A stretch of 64,000 nt of DNA from CAZHTF01 sp964535305 (GTDB taxonomy: Bacteria > Planctomycetota > Phycisphaerae > UBA1845 > Fen-1342). A model generated the notes under the pieces. It ran no database searches and was not told the origin of the DNA. It saw only the letters and a program-made list of their open reading frames with translations. The stretch's first letter is position 1. Each line of letters starts with the position of its first letter. Positions 49,668-59,347 of the stretch are shown piece after piece. The position numbers were made by a program, and so were the translations under genes. The stretch is from positions 5,051 to 69,050 of the forward strand of contig CAZHTF010000009.1 in the NCBI GenBank assembly GCA_964535305.1, written 5' to 3'.

Positions 49668-51941
49668 ATGCCGAGCGCTCGCCTACCGACGAGGATCTCG
49701 TCGGCACTTACGCTGTTGTCGATGCTGTCCACGGCCAGCCTGGCTCACACAGACGACCCGAAAGTTCGCGACCGCCTGCCCGCGTATCAAGGCGGCGGCT
49801 ATCGCGCGGCGATGGAGGGCGTCTCGCCGACGCAGTTTCAGTCGGACAATGTCACGCTGATGAGTTGGCTGCCGCTGACGGACTTCGGCTTGCAGGTGAA
49901 CTCGGGGAATTCGTGCTGGGGCTATGTTTCGCCTGGCGGCCGCGAGTACGCCATCATCGGCCTTTCGCACGGAACGGGCTTTGTCGAGATCACGGACGCC
50001 GGCGACGCACGCATCGTCGCGCTGATCCCTGGACCGACCAGCCTGTGGCGCGACATGAAGGTATATCAGGACTATTGCTACTCGGTCAGCGAGGGCGGCA
50101 ACGGCATCCAGGTGATCAACCTGAGCCAGATCGACAGCGGCAACGTCACGCTCGTCCGCGAAGTCACCAGCGGCGGAACCACCGCCACGCACACCGTCGC
50201 GATCGACACAACGAGCGGATTTCTCTATCGCTGCGGCGGCGGCAGCAATGGGCTGCGGATCTACAGCCTGGCGAACCCGGCGAACCCGGCGCTGGTCGGC
50301 ACCTGGTCGACGCGCTATGTGCACGAGTGTCAAGCGGTGACGTACACCTCCGGCCCGTTCGCCGGCAAGCAGATCGTCTTTGCCTGCTCGGGCTTTGGCG
50401 GGGGCTCGATCGAGACCGGCCTGGAAGTGCTGGATGTCACCAACAAGAGCAACATCCGCACGCTCTCGCGGGTCTTCTGGCCAAACGCGGGCTACTCGCA
50501 CCAGGTGTGGCTCTCGGACGATCGCGCCTTCGCGTATCTGAATGACGAATTCGATGAGCAGGGTGGCCTGCCGACAACGACCTACATTTTCGACGCGACG
50601 AATCTGAACAGCGTGCAGTTGCTGGGCAGCTTCAACAACGGCAACCCGGCCATCGGTCACAACCTGTACGTGCGCGGCAATTACATCTACGAGGCCAACT
50701 ACCGCAGCGGCCTGCACGTCTTCGACCGCAGCAATCCCGCCGCCCCGGTCTCGGTCGGCTACTTTGACACGTTTCCGCAGGATGATGCGCCGCAATTCAA
50801 CGGGGCCTGGTGCACCTACCCATTCTTCCCGAGCAACACGGTGATCGTCAGCGACATCGAGCGCGGGCTGTTCGTGCTGCGCGTCGGCCAGCCGCTGCTG
50901 GATTTCACGTTTCCGAACGGACTGCCGGCCAGCATCAGCCCGAGCGGCGGCAGCGTCCGCGTCACACTCGTTCCGCAGAACGGCGGGCAGGTGCTGGCGG
51001 GCAGCGCTCGCGTGCACTTCGACGCCGGCAGCGGCTACGTATCGACCGCGATGCTGAGCCTGGGCGGGAATGACTACGAAGCCCAGCTACCGGCGGGAAC
51101 GTGTTTCTCGACGCTCAAGTTCTACTTCACGGCCCGAACCAGCGACGGCGCGACCTGGCGCACCCCTTCGAACCTGCCCGGCGTGCCGGAGTACAGCACG
51201 ACCTATGCAGGCTTGTATTCGCTGCGGCTTGAAGACATGGAGGCGGACACCGGCTGGGCCGGTGGCGTCGCGGGCGACAGCGCCAGCGCCGGCCAGTGGG
51301 TCCGCGTCGATCCGATAGCTACGCTGGTGCAGCCGGAAGACGACATCACCGCGAACGGCAGCCTGTGCTGGGTCACGGGTCAGACGCCGATCGGCGGCTC
51401 GTACGACGATGCCGATGTCGACGCCGGCGTGACCACGCTGCTCTCGCCGGTTTTTGACGCATCCGGCGCTGACGTGGCCTACCTGGGCTACTGGCGCTGG
51501 TATTTTGATGGCTTCGGATATCCGACGACGGACCCGCTGCTGATCGACATTTCGAACAACAACGGCGCAAGCTGGCTGCGGCTGGAAACGGTCGGCCCGG
51601 GCGGATCCGAGACCAACGGCGACTGGATTTATCGCGAATTCCGCATCGCCGACATCCTGACGCCGACCAATAACATGCGCGTCCGCTTCATCGCGCAGGA
51701 CCTCGGGACGGATCACACCATCGAGGCCGCGATCGACGATTTCCAGGTGCGGCGGCTGACCTGCAATGTTCCGCCGTGCCTGGGCGATCTCAATTTGGAT
51801 CGGACGGTTGGCCCGGCGGATCTGGGCATCTTGCTGGCGGCGTGGCAGAGCAGCACGGGCGGCGACCTGGATCGCGACGGCGATACCGACGAGGCCGACC
51901 TGGGCATCCTGCTGGGCAACTGGGAGAACACCTGCCCATAA
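49668..51941 (+). CDS. Secreted choice-of-anchor B (LVIVD-repeat) protein with dockerin-like tail, copy 1
   Basis: A 757-residue exported protein. The signal peptide is residues 1-26. Residues ~27-410 form a beta-propeller-like LVIVD/choice-of-anchor B domain (NSCWGYVSPGGREYAIIGLS, THTVAIDTTSGFLYRCGG, GIQVINLSQID, FWPNAGYSHQVWL). Then come an Ig-like stretch and a jelly-roll-like region (about 520-700, IDISNNNGASWLRLETVGPG). The last 54 residues are two dockerin-like loops bracketed by Cys (CLGD ... NTCP). AGGAGG lies 12 bases before the ATG. It is a close paralogue of the next gene, 109 bases downstream. The binding target is unknown. Confidence 0.83.
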   Translation: MPSARLPTRISSALTLLSMLSTASLAHTDDPKVRDRLPAYQGGGYRAAMEGVSPTQFQSDNVTLMSWLPLTDFGLQVNSGNSCWGYVSPGGREYAIIGLSHGTGFVEITDAGDARIVALIPGPTSLWRDMKVYQDYCYSVSEGGNGIQVINLSQIDSGNVTLVREVTSGGTTATHTVAIDTTSGFLYRCGGGSNGLRIYSLANPANPALVGTWSTRYVHECQAVTYTSGPFAGKQIVFACSGFGGGSIETGLEVLDVTNKSNIRTLSRVFWPNAGYSHQVWLSDDRAFAYLNDEFDEQGGLPTTTYIFDATNLNSVQLLGSFNNGNPAIGHNLYVRGNYIYEANYRSGLHVFDRSNPAAPVSVGYFDTFPQDDAPQFNGAWCTYPFFPSNTVIVSDIERGLFVLRVGQPLLDFTFPNGLPASISPSGGSVRVTLVPQNGGQVLAGSARVHFDAGSGYVSTAMLSLGGNDYEAQLPAGTCFSTLKFYFTARTSDGATWRTPSNLPGVPEYSTTYAGLYSLRLEDMEADTGWAGGVAGDSASAGQWVRVDPIATLVQPEDDITANGSLCWVTGQTPIGGSYDDADVDAGVTTLLSPVFDASGADVAYLGYWRWYFDGFGYPTTDPLLIDISNNNGASWLRLETVGPGGSETNGDWIYREFRIADILTPTNNMRVRFIAQDLGTDHTIEAAIDDFQVRRLTCNVPPCLGDLNLDRTVGPADLGILLAAWQSSTGGDLDRDGDTDEADLGILLGNWENTCP

Positions 51942-52050
51942 ACGGCGGCGTTTTGGCTGATTGCGTCGATTTTGACGATCCGCGAGTGCTAAACTCGCTT
52001 GTGAACGTGCGTTGTCTTGAGACCCCCGCGTGCACTTGGAGCAAGCCGAC

Positions 52051-54324
52051 ATGGCCCGACTGAGCAAAGCCGTCCTGCTCTGTTTGCTGATGGTCCTGAC
52101 GCAGACAGTCGTCCAGGCCCACACCGACGACCCGAAGGTGCGTGACAAGCAGCCGCCTTACCTGGGCGAAGGCTATCGCGCCGCGCTGCGCGGCAACCCG
52201 CCGACGTTCCCCTCCAGCGGTATCACGCTGCTGAGTTGGGTGACGTTCCCGGAATTCAGCGCCGGCACGAGCTCGGCGAATTCGTGCTGGGGCTATGTTT
52301 CTCCCTCCGGCCGCGAGTATGCCATCATCGGGCTGTCAAACGGCACGGGCTTTGTCGAAGTGACCAATCCCGCCAACGCGACGGTGGTCGCGTTGATCGC
52401 CGGACCCAATAGTTTGTGGCGCGACATGAAGACGTATCAGAACTACTGCTACTCGGTAAGCGAGGGCGGCAACGGCATCCAGGTCATGGACCTGAGCCAG
52501 ATCGATAACGGCGTGGTGACGCTGGTGCGTGAGGTGACCACCGCCGGGACCACCAACGCCACACACACGGTAGCGGTCGATACCGCCAGCGGGTTCCTCT
52601 ACCGCTGCGGCGGCGGCAGCAACGGCCTGCGGATTTACAGCCTGGCCAATCCGTCGAACCCGGCGTTCGTCGCGAGCTGGTCTACGCGTTATGTGCACGA
52701 GTGCCAGGCCGTGACCTACACCTCCGGGCCATACGCCGGCCGGCAGATTGTGTTCGCCTGCACCGGCTTCAGCGGGGGGCAGGTTGAAACCGGTCTTGAA
52801 ATCCTGGATGTCACCAATAAGGCCAGCATCGCGCAGCTCTCGCGCGTCTTCTGGCCAAACGCGGGCTATTCGCACCAGATCTGGCTCTCGCCGGATCGGC
52901 GCTACGGGCATCTGAACGACGAGTTTGATGAGCAGGACTTCGGACTGCCGAGCACCACGATCACGTTCGATGTGCAGAATCTTTCAACGCCGACGATTGC
53001 GGGCACCTGGACCAATGGCAATACGGCGGTCGGCCATAATCTCTACACCGTCGGCAACCTGATCTTTGAGGCCAACTACCGCAGCGGCCTGCGCGTGTTT
53101 GATGCGACCAACCCGACCGCACCGGTCGAGATCGCCTATTACGACACCTGGCCACAAGACGACTTGCCGAACTTCAACGGGCTGTGGAACAACTACCCGT
53201 ACCTGCCGAGCGGCACGATCATTGGCAGCGACATCGAGAAGGGCCTGTTCGTCTGGCAGCTTGGAGAGAATTCGGTCGGCTTCTCGTACCCGAACGGCCT
53301 CCCGACGCAGATTTCGCCCGCCGGCCAGGGCTTCGACGTGAGCGTGATCCCGCAGGGCAGCGCCGTGCTGGCGGGCGCACCGACGCTTTCGTACGCCGTC
53401 GGCGCGGGCGCCTTCACCACGATTCCGCTCGCCCCGCTGGGCGGCGATCAGTACCGCGCCAGCTTCCCGGCGATGCCCTGCGGTTCGACGGTGCGCTTCT
53501 ACCTCAGCGCGGCGACCACCAGCGGCATCACCTGGACCGATCCGATGAACCCGCCGACGACCACCTACTCGGCGCTGTCGGCGTACAGCTCGAGCATCGC
53601 TGCCAGCGATACCTTCGAGGTCGCCAGCGGCTGGGCACTGGGCACGCCGAACACGGCGACGACTGGGCAGTGGGTGTGGGGCGATCCGATTGGAACCGGC
53701 GCGCAGCCCGAAGATGATCATACGCTTGCCGGCACGCAATGCTGGTTCACGGCACAGGGAACGCCCGGCGGCGGCCTCGGCGAGGCGGACGTCGACGGCG
53801 GCGACACCACGCTGCTCTCCGCGGCGCTCAATCTCAGCTCGTACGGCCCGGATGTGCGCATCAGCTACTGGCGCTGGTATTCCAACAGCACTGGCGGCGC
53901 GCCCAATCAGGACACGTTCCAGATCGACATCTCGAACAACAACGGCGCCTCCTGGACCGCGCTCGAGACCGTCGGCCCGGGTGGCCTGGTCGCCTCCGGC
54001 GGCTGGTATCAGCACGAGTTCCGTGTGGCCGACTTCGTCACGCCCACCAGCCAGGTGCGGCTGCGCTTCATCGCGTCTGACACGGGCGGCGGATCCGTGG
54101 TCGAAGCGGCGGTCGATGACCTCGAAATTAAGGTCATTAATTGCACGCCGCCGAATCCTTGTGCCGGCGATCTGAACAACGATCGCACGGTGAACGAGCA
54201 GGATCTGGGAATCCTGCTGGCCGCGTGGCAGACGACGAGTGGCGGCGATGCCGATGGCGACGGCGACACCGACGAGAGCGATCTGGGCCTGCTGCTGGGC
54301 AACTGGGCGGTGACCTGCCCGTAG
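52051..54324 (+). CDS. Secreted choice-of-anchor B (LVIVD-repeat) protein with dockerin-like tail, copy 2
   Basis: A 757-residue paralogue of the preceding gene, collinear along its whole length: signal peptide (LSKAVLLCLLMVLTQTVVQA), LVIVD domain with NSCWGYVSPSGREYAIIGLS and FWPNAGYSHQIWL, Ig-like part, jelly-roll-like region (IDISNNNGASWTALETVGPG) and a 54-residue Cys-bracketed dockerin-like tail (CAGD ... VTCP). The propeller part is strikingly conserved between the copies while the Ig-like middle has diverged. Start 52051 (MARLSKAV) has GGAG nine bases upstream and gives a clean signal peptide. A tandem duplication is the likely origin. Confidence 0.83.
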   Translation: MARLSKAVLLCLLMVLTQTVVQAHTDDPKVRDKQPPYLGEGYRAALRGNPPTFPSSGITLLSWVTFPEFSAGTSSANSCWGYVSPSGREYAIIGLSNGTGFVEVTNPANATVVALIAGPNSLWRDMKTYQNYCYSVSEGGNGIQVMDLSQIDNGVVTLVREVTTAGTTNATHTVAVDTASGFLYRCGGGSNGLRIYSLANPSNPAFVASWSTRYVHECQAVTYTSGPYAGRQIVFACTGFSGGQVETGLEILDVTNKASIAQLSRVFWPNAGYSHQIWLSPDRRYGHLNDEFDEQDFGLPSTTITFDVQNLSTPTIAGTWTNGNTAVGHNLYTVGNLIFEANYRSGLRVFDATNPTAPVEIAYYDTWPQDDLPNFNGLWNNYPYLPSGTIIGSDIEKGLFVWQLGENSVGFSYPNGLPTQISPAGQGFDVSVIPQGSAVLAGAPTLSYAVGAGAFTTIPLAPLGGDQYRASFPAMPCGSTVRFYLSAATTSGITWTDPMNPPTTTYSALSAYSSSIAASDTFEVASGWALGTPNTATTGQWVWGDPIGTGAQPEDDHTLAGTQCWFTAQGTPGGGLGEADVDGGDTTLLSAALNLSSYGPDVRISYWRWYSNSTGGAPNQDTFQIDISNNNGASWTALETVGPGGLVASGGWYQHEFRVADFVTPTSQVRLRFIASDTGGGSVVEAAVDDLEIKVINCTPPNPCAGDLNNDRTVNEQDLGILLAAWQTTSGGDADGDGDTDESDLGLLLGNWAVTCP

Positions 54325-54366
54325 CGGGTCGCTGTCGGCTTCGCTGCGGAGCGACTGACGTTCATT

Positions 54367-54401
54367 CGCGGCCGGTGCGTCAATCAGGCGCGCCGGCCGC
54401 G
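54367..54401. terminator. GC-rich stem-loop after the LVIVD gene pair
   Basis: CGCGGCCGG (54367-54375) pairs perfectly with CCGGCCGCG (54393-54401) around a 17-base loop, between the second LVIVD gene and murD. There is no U-tract, so it may be a weak terminator or an mRNA-stabilising hairpin. Confidence 0.35.
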
Positions 54402-54443
54402 CTCGCTTGAATCTCCGCGCACGCATCACACAATACGCTTCAC

Positions 54444-55814
54444 ATGATCAACATCTGGTCGGGCAAGCGCGTCACCGTCATGGGGCTCGGGCGATTCGGC
54501 GGAGGCGTCGGCGTGGCGCGCTGGCTGGCCGCCGGCGGGGCGCGCGTCACCGTTACCGACTTGACCACCGCCGACAAACTCGCCGCCTCCATCGCTGAGC
54601 TGCGCGATGTGAACGTCGAGTTCCGCCTGGGCGGACATGACGAGCGCGACTTCCGCGAGGCGGACATGGTCGTGGTCAATCCCGCCGTGCCAGATCACTC
54701 GCCCTTCATTCAGGCGGCCGTCTCCGCGGGCGTGCCGATCACCACTGAAATCAACCTCTTCCTCGAGCGCTGCCGGGCGACCTGCATCGGCGTGACTGGC
54801 TCGGTTGGCAAGAGCACCATCACCGCCATGATCGGCCACGTGCTTGAGCGGACCCAGCCGCTGCGCGTCTGGCTCGGCGGCAACCTGGGCCGCAGCCTGC
54901 TGGATGCACTGCCGCAAATTGCGCCCGAGCATTTGTGCGTACTGGAGCTGTCGAGTTTTCAACTGGCGCGCACGCCAGCGCTGCGCTGGAGCCCGCATGT
55001 CGCGGTGATCGCGAACGTCACGCCCAACCACCTGGATTGGCACGGCACGTTTGAGCACTACCTGCAAAGCAAGCTGAACATCTGCGCGTTTCAGAAGGTC
55101 GACCGCGACGTCGCGATCGTCGAAGACGTCGCGCCGCTGCGCGCGGCGCTCGCGTCGCGCCGCGCACATGCCGATGACCTGGCCTGCTACGGACTGGACG
55201 GCGACGTCCCAGTCTGTCGGCGGGCGGCCACGCTGCTGGGCGAACAGCGCGAGTTGTGCAGCCGCTGGCCCGACCTGCGTCTGCAGACACCCGGGCGACA
55301 CAATCGACTGAACGCCGCCGCCGCCCTGAGCGTGGCCGAGACGCTGGGCGTTTCGGCTGAGGCGGCAGTGACCGCGCTCGCGGACTTCCCGGGCTTGCCG
55401 CATCGCTTGCAGCGTGTCGGGCAGAGCGGTGGCGTGACGTACTACAACGACTCGAAGTCAACCACGCCCGAGGCCGCGATCACCGCGATGAACAGCATCG
55501 ACGGGCCGCTGCTGGTCATCCTTGGCGGATACGACAAGAAGATCGATCTGCGGTCCGCTGCCGATCACGCCGCTCGGCGGGCGCGTTTCGCCGCGTGCAT
55601 CGGGCAGACCGGTAGCTGGCTGCGTGACGCGATCCGCGGCGCCGGGGGCCAGGCCGAGCATTTCGACTCGCTGGCGTCGGCGGTGAGCGCCTGTCGCAGC
55701 GCGGCCCGCGACGGCGAGAGCATTCTGCTTTCACCCGGCTGCGCCTCGTGGGACATGTTCGAAGACTTCCGCGCTCGCGGCGACGCGTTTGTGCGGCTGG
55801 TCAGCAGCACGTGA
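54444..55814 (+). CDS. murD: UDP-N-acetylmuramoyl-L-alanine:D-glutamate ligase
   Basis: A 456-residue Mur ligase that adds D-Glu to UDP-MurNAc-L-Ala in peptidoglycan synthesis. Segments: Rossmann start VTVMGLGRFGGGVGVARWL, P-loop IGVTGSVGKSTITAMIGH (residues 117-124, with Val where most MurD have Asn), ELSSFQLART, NVTPNHLDWHGT, PHRLQRVGQSGGVTYYNDSK and LSPGCASWDMFEDFRARG, the MurD-specific end. Its presence implies peptidoglycan. It is detached from the usual dcw cluster and is coupled to mutY by a GTGA overlap. Confidence 0.96.
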   Translation: MINIWSGKRVTVMGLGRFGGGVGVARWLAAGGARVTVTDLTTADKLAASIAELRDVNVEFRLGGHDERDFREADMVVVNPAVPDHSPFIQAAVSAGVPITTEINLFLERCRATCIGVTGSVGKSTITAMIGHVLERTQPLRVWLGGNLGRSLLDALPQIAPEHLCVLELSSFQLARTPALRWSPHVAVIANVTPNHLDWHGTFEHYLQSKLNICAFQKVDRDVAIVEDVAPLRAALASRRAHADDLACYGLDGDVPVCRRAATLLGEQRELCSRWPDLRLQTPGRHNRLNAAAALSVAETLGVSAEAAVTALADFPGLPHRLQRVGQSGGVTYYNDSKSTTPEAAITAMNSIDGPLLVILGGYDKKIDLRSAADHAARRARFAACIGQTGSWLRDAIRGAGGQAEHFDSLASAVSACRSAARDGESILLSPGCASWDMFEDFRARGDAFVRLVSST

Positions 55815-56908
55815 GCGCCGCGCCGCGCCAGCGACGACAACTGCAGGCAGCGCTGCTGGCCTGGTATCGGGCCGCGCGCCGCGATCTGCCGTGGCGTCGC
55901 TCGCGCGAGCCATACCACGTCTGGCTCTCGGAGATCATGCTGCAGCAGACGCGCGTCGAATCCGTGATTCCGTATTTTCAGCGCTTCATGGCGGCGCTGC
56001 CGGATGTGGCGGCGCTGGCGGCGGCGCCGCCGCAGCGCGTGCTGAAGCTCTGGGAAGGGCTGGGCTACTACGCCCGTGCTCGCAACCTGCGGCGCGCGGC
56101 GCAGCAGATTGTGCGCGAGCGGGGCGGCGAATTTCCGCGCGACGCGGCGGGCTGGCAGGCGCTACCGGGCGTCGGGCGGTATACAGCCGCCGCCATCGCG
56201 AGCATCGCGTTTGACGAGCCGGTCGCGGCGCTGGATGGCAACATCAAGCGCGTACTTTCGCGGCTGCTGGCGTTCGAGCAGCCGCCGAGCAAGCCCGCGG
56301 CGCTTGCTGCGCTCTGGCAACGCGCGCAGGCCCTGCTGGATCGTGCAGCGCCGGGCGATTTCAATCAGGCGCTGATGGAGCTGGGCGCCATGGTCTGCAC
56401 GCCACGCCGGCCGCGCTGCAGCGATTGCGCGCTGGCGCGCCACTGCCGCGCGTATCTGCGTGGCACGCCCGAAGCGTTCCCGCGGAAGACGCCGCGGCCC
56501 GCGCGGCCGACGCGGCATTTCGTTGCTGTGTTGCTCGTCAATCGCGGACGCATCCTGCTCGTCCGCCGTGCGGAGCGCGGCCTGCTAGGCGGTTTGTGGG
56601 AGCTGCCAAACATCGCGGCGAAGGATGCGCAGGCGGCGGCCGCCGGCGAGGCATTGCCGCAGCTCGTCGGAGCCCTCGATCTGCCCGGCGGCGCGGCGGA
56701 GGCGATTGCATTTGTGCCGGCTGGTCAATTCCAGCACGACTTTACGCACTTCCGCCAGATCCTCAGCGTTTTTCGCGCGGAAGTGGATACACGCATCAGC
56801 CAGCCCGAGCGCCGCGTGGGGCAGCAGCAGCGTTGCTGGGCTGGCGGGGCGCTGAGCGCACGGCTGCCGCTGACGCGGCTCGCGCGGCGCGTGCTCGAGC
56901 AGCTCTGA
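55811..56908 (+). CDS. mutY: MutY A/G-specific adenine DNA glycosylase
   Basis: A 365-residue base-excision enzyme that removes A opposite 8-oxoG. Visible are LSEIMLQQTRVESVIPYFQR, the catalytic Glu region LKLWEGLGYYARARNL, helix-hairpin-helix PGVGRYTAAAIASIAF with the catalytic Asp in AALDGNIKRVLSRLL, the [4Fe-4S] motif CTPRRPRCSDCALARHC (C-x6-C-x2-C-x5-C), and a C-terminal Nudix-like 8-oxoG recognition domain from about residue 230. The start is the GTG at 55811 within the murD stop (GTGA). Confidence 0.95.
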   Translation: MSAAPRQRRQLQAALLAWYRAARRDLPWRRSREPYHVWLSEIMLQQTRVESVIPYFQRFMAALPDVAALAAAPPQRVLKLWEGLGYYARARNLRRAAQQIVRERGGEFPRDAAGWQALPGVGRYTAAAIASIAFDEPVAALDGNIKRVLSRLLAFEQPPSKPAALAALWQRAQALLDRAAPGDFNQALMELGAMVCTPRRPRCSDCALARHCRAYLRGTPEAFPRKTPRPARPTRHFVAVLLVNRGRILLVRRAERGLLGGLWELPNIAAKDAQAAAAGEALPQLVGALDLPGGAAEAIAFVPAGQFQHDFTHFRQILSVFRAEVDTRISQPERRVGQQQRCWAGGALSARLPLTRLARRVLEQL

Positions 56909-56931
56909 ACGCCACACGCCGCAATACTCGT

Positions 56932-59094
56932 TCAGCTCTGGCGTTCCGACGTGCTGGCCTGCAGCAGCAGCTCGGCAATGTCCTGGCGCTGCACGTCTTC
57001 GTGTCCCTGATCGCGCAATCCGTCGGTGAGCATCGTCATGCAAAACGGGCATGCCGAGGCCACAATCCGCTCGCCGCCGGCGCTGCGAGCGGCGGGCGCG
57101 CGGGTCGGGAGCACCCGCAGAAGCTGGTTCGTCCGCAGGTGGTTCACCTTGCCGGCCCGCTCGACGCGCCCGCGCTCGTCGCTCTCCTTGCGGCGGATGT
57201 GCTCCTCTTCCTTCCACATTTGCGCGCCGCCCGCGCCGCAGCACATGCCGCGGTCGCGGCTTTCGGGCGCTTCGACCAACGTGAGCCCGGGAATCGCGCG
57301 CAGCAGCTCGCGCGGTGCGTCGTAGATGTCGTTGTAGCGGCCCAGGTAGCACGAATCGTGAAACACAACCGTGCCGTCCACGCGCGTCTGCGGCTTGATG
57401 CGCCCGGCGCGCACCAGCTCCAGCAAGAACTCGCTGTGATGCACGACCTCGTAGCGCCCGCCAAAGTCGGGATACTCGTTGCGGATGGTGTTGAAGCAAT
57501 GCGGACAGGTGGTGACGATTTTCTTCACGCCCAAATCGTTCAGCGTCTGAACGTTGCCGGTTGCGAACGTCTGAAAGAGATACTCGTTGCCAGCGCGGCG
57601 GGCCGGGTCGCCGGTGCACTGCTCCTGGGGTCCGAGAATGGCGAAATCCACGCCGGCCATTTTCATTAGCGTTGCCGTTGCGCGGGCGATCTTGCGTGCG
57701 CGATCGTCGAACGACGGCGAGCAGCCGACCCAGTACAGCACTTGCGCCTGCGGGTGGTCGGCCAGGAGCGGAATGTCGAGCCCGCTGGCCCAGTCGGCCC
57801 GTTGCTCGTTGGCGAAGCTGTACGGATTGCCGACCGATTCGAGCCCGCGGAATGCGTTCTGAAGCTGCTCGGGAAACTCGCCGCGTTCCATGACCAGATT
57901 CCGCCGCAGGTCAACGATCTTGTCGACATACGAGATAAAAACCGGGCATTCCTGCTCACACGCGCCGCAGGTCGTGCAGGCCCAGAGCGCTTCGCTATCG
58001 ACCCACGGGCCAACCAGGTCGCCGCCGCTCGCGTCGGCGTCTCCGCCGCGCGTTACGAAAGCCGCTTTGGCCGGGGGCTCGGCGGCGGCGCCCGCAGCGG
58101 CAGCATGATTGGTCGCGCCGTTCAGCGCCGCCTGGTTCGCGTAGAAATGGTTGCGCAGATCGAGCGTCAGGTGTTTGGGCGAGAGCAACTTGCCGCTGCG
58201 TGTCGCCGGGCAGTGGTCCGAGCAGCGGCCGCACTCGGTGCACGTGTAGAGATCGAGCACGGCCTTCCAGCTCAGGTCGGCGGCGCGTTTCACGCCCAGC
58301 GTCTCGCCGCGCTCGATTCGGCCTTCGATGTCCGCGATCGGCGCGAGCCGCCCGCGCGGCTGCGGGTTTGAGAAGTAGACCTGCGGCAGGATCGTGAGCA
58401 CGTGAAAATGCTTGCCGTAGGGCAGGAAATTCAGAAACGCCAGCACCAGGATCGTGTGCCCCCAGAATCCGGCGCTGTGCATCACACTCAACATCGGCGC
58501 CGGCAGCGGCGCCAACACGAGTGCCAGCAGCGAGGCGGTCGGGGCGGCGGCGTGAAAGCCCGGCTCGTTCGGCCGCGCGCCCAAAACAAAGCCGCTGGCT
58601 TCGTAGAGCATGTCGGCCCCGATCAGGCCGAGAATCATGCATAGAATCAGGACGCCTTCGACGCCGAGCGCCATACGCCGCGGCCGCTCGACCAGCCGCA
58701 CGTAGAGGAAGTACGTCACGCCCAGCACCACCGCGACGCCGATCAGGTCTTTGACGAAGGTGTAGGCCAGCCCGAGCGGGGCGTGGTCATCGAAGATCCA
58801 GAATCCGAAGTGCGGATCGCTGGTGAAGCCGCGGGCCGCGAGGATCAGCGTGCGCAGCCCGAGCACGACGAAGCCGGCGAAAATCAGCGCGTGCGCCACG
58901 CCGGCCCACCAGTAGCGGAACATGCGCGCCTGGCCAAAGACGTACTTGATGACGAAACCCAGCCTTCGCGGCGGGTCGTCAAAACGCTGCGCCGGTGCGC
59001 GGGCCGCGCGCAGCAGCGCCCAGCGGGCACGCGCGGTGTACGCAAACGCGCCCAGCCCCACGGCCAGGAGCAGCGTCATCAGCATCGGAGCCAT
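56932..59094 (-). CDS. Membrane-bound iron-sulfur oxidoreductase of the FadF/EMO (HdrDE-like) type
   Basis: A 720-residue protein. The N-terminal ~240 residues form a NarI/HdrE-like cytochrome b membrane domain with about six spans. Two [4Fe-4S] motifs follow (CTECGRCSDHCP and CTTCGACEQECP), then two CCG (DUF224) domains ending in HDSCYLGRYNDIYDAPRELL and RGMCCGAGGAQMWKEE. This layout is known from FadF and the Etf:menaquinone oxidoreductases, which pass electrons from acyl-CoA dehydrogenases via EtfAB to menaquinone. No etfAB is adjacent, but a thiolase is in the window. A lactate or heterodisulfide-type donor is the alternative. Confidence 0.86.
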   Translation of the reverse strand: MAPMLMTLLLAVGLGAFAYTARARWALLRAARAPAQRFDDPPRRLGFVIKYVFGQARMFRYWWAGVAHALIFAGFVVLGLRTLILAARGFTSDPHFGFWIFDDHAPLGLAYTFVKDLIGVAVVLGVTYFLYVRLVERPRRMALGVEGVLILCMILGLIGADMLYEASGFVLGARPNEPGFHAAAPTASLLALVLAPLPAPMLSVMHSAGFWGHTILVLAFLNFLPYGKHFHVLTILPQVYFSNPQPRGRLAPIADIEGRIERGETLGVKRAADLSWKAVLDLYTCTECGRCSDHCPATRSGKLLSPKHLTLDLRNHFYANQAALNGATNHAAAAGAAAEPPAKAAFVTRGGDADASGGDLVGPWVDSEALWACTTCGACEQECPVFISYVDKIVDLRRNLVMERGEFPEQLQNAFRGLESVGNPYSFANEQRADWASGLDIPLLADHPQAQVLYWVGCSPSFDDRARKIARATATLMKMAGVDFAILGPQEQCTGDPARRAGNEYLFQTFATGNVQTLNDLGVKKIVTTCPHCFNTIRNEYPDFGGRYEVVHHSEFLLELVRAGRIKPQTRVDGTVVFHDSCYLGRYNDIYDAPRELLRAIPGLTLVEAPESRDRGMCCGAGGAQMWKEEEHIRRKESDERGRVERAGKVNHLRTNQLLRVLPTRAPAARSAGGERIVASACPFCMTMLTDGLRDQGHEDVQRQDIAELLLQASTSERQS

Positions 59095-59347
59095 CCAAAC
59101 CTCATTTCATGCGAGAAGCGGAGCACCTGCTGAAGAGCGCGTGATTGTACCGCTGGTCTGTGCGGCGTTGAGCGGCGCGGCCGGACGAGCCGAAATCGGG
59201 TCGCGAATCATCGCCGGGAAAAAAGTGCCGGAAATATTGTCCCGCACGCCCGCGTTCTTCGCGGTACGAGCGGTAACCGGTGGCGGATTGCCGGCGCGGG
59301 TGTCTCGCGCCAACCGTCACGCTCATCAGGACCGTGGAGGACGACGC

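Noticed and set aside
56932..57619. An independent gene in the 3' third of the FadF/EMO gene
   Set aside because: The alternative frame on the same strand (56585-57619) is Arg/Ala-rich and has no domain; the long frame carries the CCG motifs intact.
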